Assembly: GCA_050084985.1 (NCBI GenBank)
Contig: JBITNC010000001.1
Location: 197,656,001-197,720,000 of the forward strand
Reading direction: 5' to 3'
Source: Nageia nagi
Lineage: Eukaryota > Pinophyta
Length of the DNA stretch: 64,000 nucleotides
Positions within the stretch are counted from its first letter, which is position 1, and every line of letters begins with the position of its first letter. Shown piece by piece: positions 59,346-64,000 of this stretch. The notes below the pieces were generated by a model that was given only the letters and a program-made list of their open reading frames with translations, was not told the DNA's origin and ran no database searches. The position numbers and the translations under genes were made by a program.

Positions 59346-61960
59346 AATAATACAATAAATAATAATATAAACACAAATAAGTCCACTAAAGATGATATTT
59401 ATTCAAATATAATTATTAATAAATGAAAAATGTACACCTAATTATGATAAGGTAATCCTCAAGGTATAACAAGGGTACATAGAGGACTAGATTGAATCAA
59501 AGATGGGTTTGGTAATGTTTAATATACCTTTCTATGGTTTATCCAATTAAGCATTCAATTCCACTTTAATTATTTAATTAATTCATCAAAGAATATGCTC
59601 AATAACCATCCAAAATATACACTTAAATTGGAATATAACAATAGTATCTAGAATCTCATAGAACATGTGTTTATGACCAAAATTACTCAATATGCATACA
59701 TTCCCATGCACAATGAAGATAGAAGTATATAAAAAATATATAGCATCATTCATTCACATGCAAGAGTAATATAAGAGTTGAATGTCAATAATAATGAACA
59801 ATAATAAGTATAGGGATGTTACAAGCTTGTTACAAGTTCTAGGGAAAAGCCCAAGACTCCAAATATGTTAAATATGGAATCCAAGGTAGTGCATACTATT
59901 CCCAAGTACCCCAAAGTGAGGTGCAAGGTCTTTTAAGGCTCCATAATGGTGGCACAAGTCTCCAAGAGCTTCCAAATATGCAACATAAGCTTCCAAATTG
60001 CAAGAATGGTGAATGTAAGCTTTCCAAGAAGTATAGAAGTGTAGATTAGCCATTTATAGGATAGGGAGTAACCCTAAGCCCTAGAAGGTGGAGAAGGGAA
60101 GCATTTATAAGCTCTAAATGATCCAAGATTTAATATACAATATGATATATTCAAATTACTAAATGCCTTACCTTTATTGCATTCTAAGCTTTTCAATATT
60201 CCCTCCAAGGTTGGGTGACTTATCAAGGAGTAATAATTAATTATTACATGTGCATTAATTATCCCCTTCATGGTTGAATTGGTCAAGGAGTATTTTGCAT
60301 ATTACATTATCCCTTTTCTTATCCAAATAAACACTAAGTATTCCCTTAACTTGGGTGCATTCCTCTTAGGCACAAATATAAATTAAATGATAATAAAATA
60401 CTCCTAAGCTAAGTGTTAAAGATCATAATGAATAGGCATAAGGGGGAGATATCTAAATATCCCAAATTGGGGATATTACAAGTACACCATCATAAAATTG
60501 ATTTCCATCAAGAAATTCTAAACACATCCCAAAATGATGTTTGTCTCTTTGCCTTGTCTTCAAGCTTACCAAGTGATGCTTGACCCCATAGTGGTTCTTC
60601 AAATGTGCCAACAATTTATCTAAGTACTCTTCAAAATAGTCCCTTGATGATGTCAAGAGTATGTAATAATAGAGGCAGTTATCCCAAAGTGTAGTAGTAA
60701 GAGGTATTATTGATGATGTAGAGCTATCTAACCTCCAATCTTATGTCAATTACCAAACCTGATCACAAAGCTTTGTTATCCCAAAAATGTAAGTAATCAT
60801 AGTTGTCACATAGGTGTATATTTGGTTCAAATACTTGCAAAGTGCACCTTATTTACATGCTCTTATTGTTATGTATTTAGTACTCACTAAATGAAACTCA
60901 ATAGGGTTGTTCCCAACCAAGATAAGATGTAAATAAATCAATAGTGAACTGATTTTTGAGTCTCTAAATGTTGTCTATCTAAGCATATCAATCCTTAAAT
61001 CAATATTCAAAACTAAATCATGCTTGTTTATACCAAAATCATGTAGGAATAGTTAAAATATTATCCCTTACTTGGCAACATCAAGATTCATACATGTTAT
61101 TTTATGAAGCATCATTAATTGGGCTCCTTATTGTAAATATCCCCTCCTATTAATAACTTGGAGAATATCAAACAATGTGGTCATATGGTGTTGCAATATT
61201 ATGTTGAGAGATGGTGTGTTTGATTGCCTTAAACTCAAGTATATGCATATCATAAATATGTCTTTTACCTTTGCAATCAAAATTAAAGGTATTCTAGAAA
61301 ATAGATTGTTGTTGTAGGGATAAAAAAGATTATCATATCTCCTTAGGAACATCATATCTTATTATCCTAAATTCAAGCACATGTTACCATCAATTGTGTC
61401 CTTTGTAGATGTGTGTAGCACTTATTCAATTGTATCCAAGTTTTCAATACTATCATAAAAATTTGAGGTGAGGTGTTGGTTGTCCTTTTTCATGGTAGAT
61501 GGTTCCTATCCTTCTTGCATGATGCAATGAATAGTGAAATTTGTAGGTATACTATTGTCCCTATTTGTTATGGATTGAAGTGATATTTTGGCAATGTTAT
61601 TCAACTTGACACATCCCAAACTAAGTATGTATTTAAAGGATGAAAATATGCTGCATAACCTATCATAAAATCCAATTGTGTGGCTTCTCCATGTATTGCA
61701 CATACTAGTACTATTTCTTGCTATCCAAGGTTACCCATGAACTTTATCCAAACTGAGATGACTATTGCCCAAACCAATTTGGATATAAGGATGGATTTTT
61801 TGTAACAAAGGTTAAATGTAGTATTTTTACCAAAGCTATATTTTCCACCCATAATATGCCTTACTTGTTTAGTGCCAAATGTGGGAGAATACTTTTAGGA
61901 TGTAACCATGTCTTTGCCCTTCTTAAATGAAGATTGTCCCCTTTTAAAACTAGGTGTTCC
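59346..61960. other. No gene recognised
   Basis: AT-rich. 59458-59517 is a 60-bp piece of gag-type sequence in plus orientation matching 22829-22888, opposite to the adjacent minus-strand gag. Minus frames at 59868-60053, 60074-60286 and 60453-60656 show no domain; 59880-60040 contains small repeats of 'aagcttcca' type. Minus frames 61128-61355 and 61506-61703 are also unrecognised. From about 61700 to 61960 the minus strand reads as protein-like but decayed sequence that could continue the protease-like fragment. Confidence 0.4.
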
Positions 61961-62005
61961 ATTATGAAACTTGCTTAGAAATATGTTATGATTGATGGGA
62001 AAACT

Positions 62006-63226
62006 TTATCTTTGGAGGTATTCATTAGTGTTTTCCAAAATATTCAAAGTTATCAATGGATGTATAGGATGGATGCCTTTCAATGTGATATTTTCTCCTT
62101 GTTCAAAGAAGCTCATTTCCAATTTCCAATAGTTGAAGGTGACATATCCTAATTTGTATAACCATTGGACTCCTAAGATAATGTGGGGTGAGAAATCCAT
62201 GGGGTAGATGTAGAAGTCTTCTATGATGGTGTGGTTTCCAATGGTCAACTTAAGATCCCTAATCATCCATTTCCATATGGTTTGGTATCACCTAGTATTG
62301 GTGACTCCAAATTCTTGAGTTTAAACTCTCTCCAAGTTTATTTAAAGGATAAATGTTTCATTAATTAATTTATTGGTGGCTTCATTCTCTACTAGGATAA
62401 GAATGGATTCTCCCATAAGGTTCCCTTCTAAGTTGATGGTAGGGTACTAATGGGTTTAATCAATGGTTTGATGATCTCTCTAAGGTCCCTTTTGATTCTC
62501 TTGGTAGGTGAGTGAGGGGTGTCTCTTGGAGATAATATTTTTCCATATATATATGGCCTAGTGGACATCATAGGCTTCCTAGAGAGTAATTGGTGGGGCT
62601 TTATCATTTCTATATAAGATGAGGAATCGATTCTATTTTCAAGAATTGAAGAATGTGGAGATGAACTAAAAGTGAAAGGAGTTACATGTACCTTCTTCTT
62701 GTATGCCTTATGGTGTCAAAGTCCATCTTTGTTCCAATGATCTTCTTCCATCCTCTTATGTTCCTATGCTTTAGGTAGTATCTTCTTTTGTACTTGATAT
62801 GATTGCCTCCAATCTCTTAATGGAAGCATTTTGGTTCTTATCTTCTTTGATGCCTTAAAGTGTGATTTCATGAGCTCCACTCTTGAACTTGAATTGCAAG
62901 GTCAAGTGGTTGGTGGTGTAGTCTCCCAAGGATACTAACCATTGTACCCCCAAGATGACATGAGATGAGTATCTCAAAGGGAATATGAAGAAGTCATCTT
63001 TCATAGTGTAGTCCTTCGAACTAACCTTCATCTTGGGCACATACCTCTTGTGAGGTGTAATGTTCCTATTCCCAACTATCACATCAAAACTCAAAAATGG
63101 TTTGATCTTCATCTTCTTGGTGATGGATAGCTTCTCATTGATAAAGTTATGGGTAGCACCTCCATATTTCAACACTAGTACCTTCTCTCCCAAAATTTCT
63201 CCTAGTGCAGTCCCAAAATAATACAA
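62006..63226 (-). pseudogene. Ty3/gypsy fragment with two retropepsin-like domains in tandem
   Basis: Domain 1 (63226-62855): 'LGEKVLVLKYGGATHNFINE', later 'FFIFPLRYSSHVILGVQWL', 'LQFKFKSGAHEI'. Domain 2 (about 62440-62006): 'LMGESILILVENEATNKLIN', later 'DFYIYPMDFSPHIILGVQWL', 'LEMSFFEQGENITLKGI'. Both show the retropepsin layout with a strand before D-S-G-A-T and the later ILG-x-QWL motif; both active sites are mutated (KYGGAT and ENEAT). About 130 codons of decayed linker separate them. No reverse transcriptase follows. Confidence 0.75.
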
Positions 63227-63769
63227 TTAATTATTTATGGAGGTTAACTATTGCACTATTGGTCTACTTATTTCTTATTGACACATATATTTAAAATATG
63301 GCAATAACACATAACATAAGGATACTTGTGTTTAATTAGATTGCATGTTTTTTTTGTAAAGAGAAACACACAAAATTAAACACACATTCATTCAATTGCA
63401 TGTTGTTGGCATCCTAGACTTGGCATGTTGTTGACGGCCTAAAATAAATATAACAGATGTGATAAAGGATAAAGAAATGAGAAAACAAAATAAGAATCAT
63501 ATAATAAATAAAAGATAAGAAGTAATGCTCACTTGTTATAGATATGATATTTGTCAAGATCCTCCTTAGACCTTGTACTTTATTCTTTACTTATCCATCT
63601 CTTATCTTATCATGGCTTCTATAATATCCTATAGCCTTGATGACAATATTTTATCTAATTTTCAATTGATAGAGTCTCCTTCTCTAAAATGTTTGGATCC
63701 CCTTAGATCCCATGGATATGTTTTAGGTCATCTTTTAGAACTGTACTCTAGGTTGGGGTAACATACTAT

Positions 63770-63845
63770 CATTCTTTTATTATTTCATTCTTTTTTCAGA
63801 AAATTCTTTCTATTCCAACTCTCTTCCTTTTAAAATTAAATTTGA
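63770..63845 (+). pseudogene. Short gag fragment, plus strand
   Basis: Inverted match to the start of the gag domain at 59270-59345 (reads 'LSSFKIKFESSIN' like the gag there). Homology ends at about 63845; the rest of the window (63846-64000) shows nothing recognised. Confidence 0.7.
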
Positions 63846-64000
63846 GTCTTCTATTAACCATGATATTGAAGAATTTTGGGTGTTGTTGAGATCCAGCTAT
63901 TGTATGTATAATCTAACTATTGTATATATGGGTCCTTGTCTTTGATATTTTTGTCTTGTAAATTCCTAGTCAAAGATGATCGAGTGTTGTAATAATTCCT

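Noticed and set aside
59822-60478. LTR between two TGTAAYATCCC starts on the minus strand
   Set aside because: Only the first 11 bases are similar; the following sequences do not align and no paired LTR or target duplication was found.

Overview
This is plant nuclear DNA: AT-rich, with no intact long reading frame, and made mostly of LTR retrotransposons nested inside one another. The size and decay of the elements, the wide spread of insertion ages and the tRNA-Met type primer sites fit a large, slowly purged genome, perhaps a gymnosperm. That guess comes from general character, not from a diagnostic marker.

Layout. 1-1735 is the 3' end and LTR of a Ty3-like element (A). 1741-4128 is a decayed Ty3 pol of the Tat type (RNase H, second RNase H, integrase). 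Four Ty1/copia elements were delimited by LTR pairs and 5-bp target duplications: Copia-I 4846-11796 (TTTTA), Copia-II 25163-33336 (TTAAA), Copia-III 35557-44174 (GAACA/GAATA) and Copia-IV 44844-49570 (CTATG). A Ty3-like element without pol (B, 12286-18757, duplication AATGT) belongs to the same family as A. 18763-24593 holds a gag fragment and otherwise unrecognised sequence. A plant mobile domain (PMD) gene starts at 24594 and is split by Copia-II; its frame resumes at 33342 and runs to about 35193. From 44180 to the end, the DNA around Copia-IV is mostly minus-strand Ty3 material: a gag gene split by Copia-IV, an unrecognised stop-riddled frame (51978-53394), a gag-PR-aRNH-RT-RH-INT element (53560-59345) and a fragment with two protease-like domains (62006-63226).

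How it fits together. The copia elements share a lineage: conserved leader box, polyprotein, 3' noncoding region, and a TATA box at a matching place in each LTR. Coding decay is dominated by stops explained by C-to-T or G-to-A change, with reading frame often kept over kilobases. The most interesting signal is noncoding. The copia 3' regions and U3 segments carry several hairpins whose pairing is kept while the sequence of the arms changes. Element B independently carries a hairpin array in its 3' internal region. Other notable points are a Copia-IV copy whose 5' coding half was replaced by an inverted piece of its own 3' end, and an unknown coding segment inside Copia-II in place of gag-pol. 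All alignments, pairings and difference counts were made by eye.
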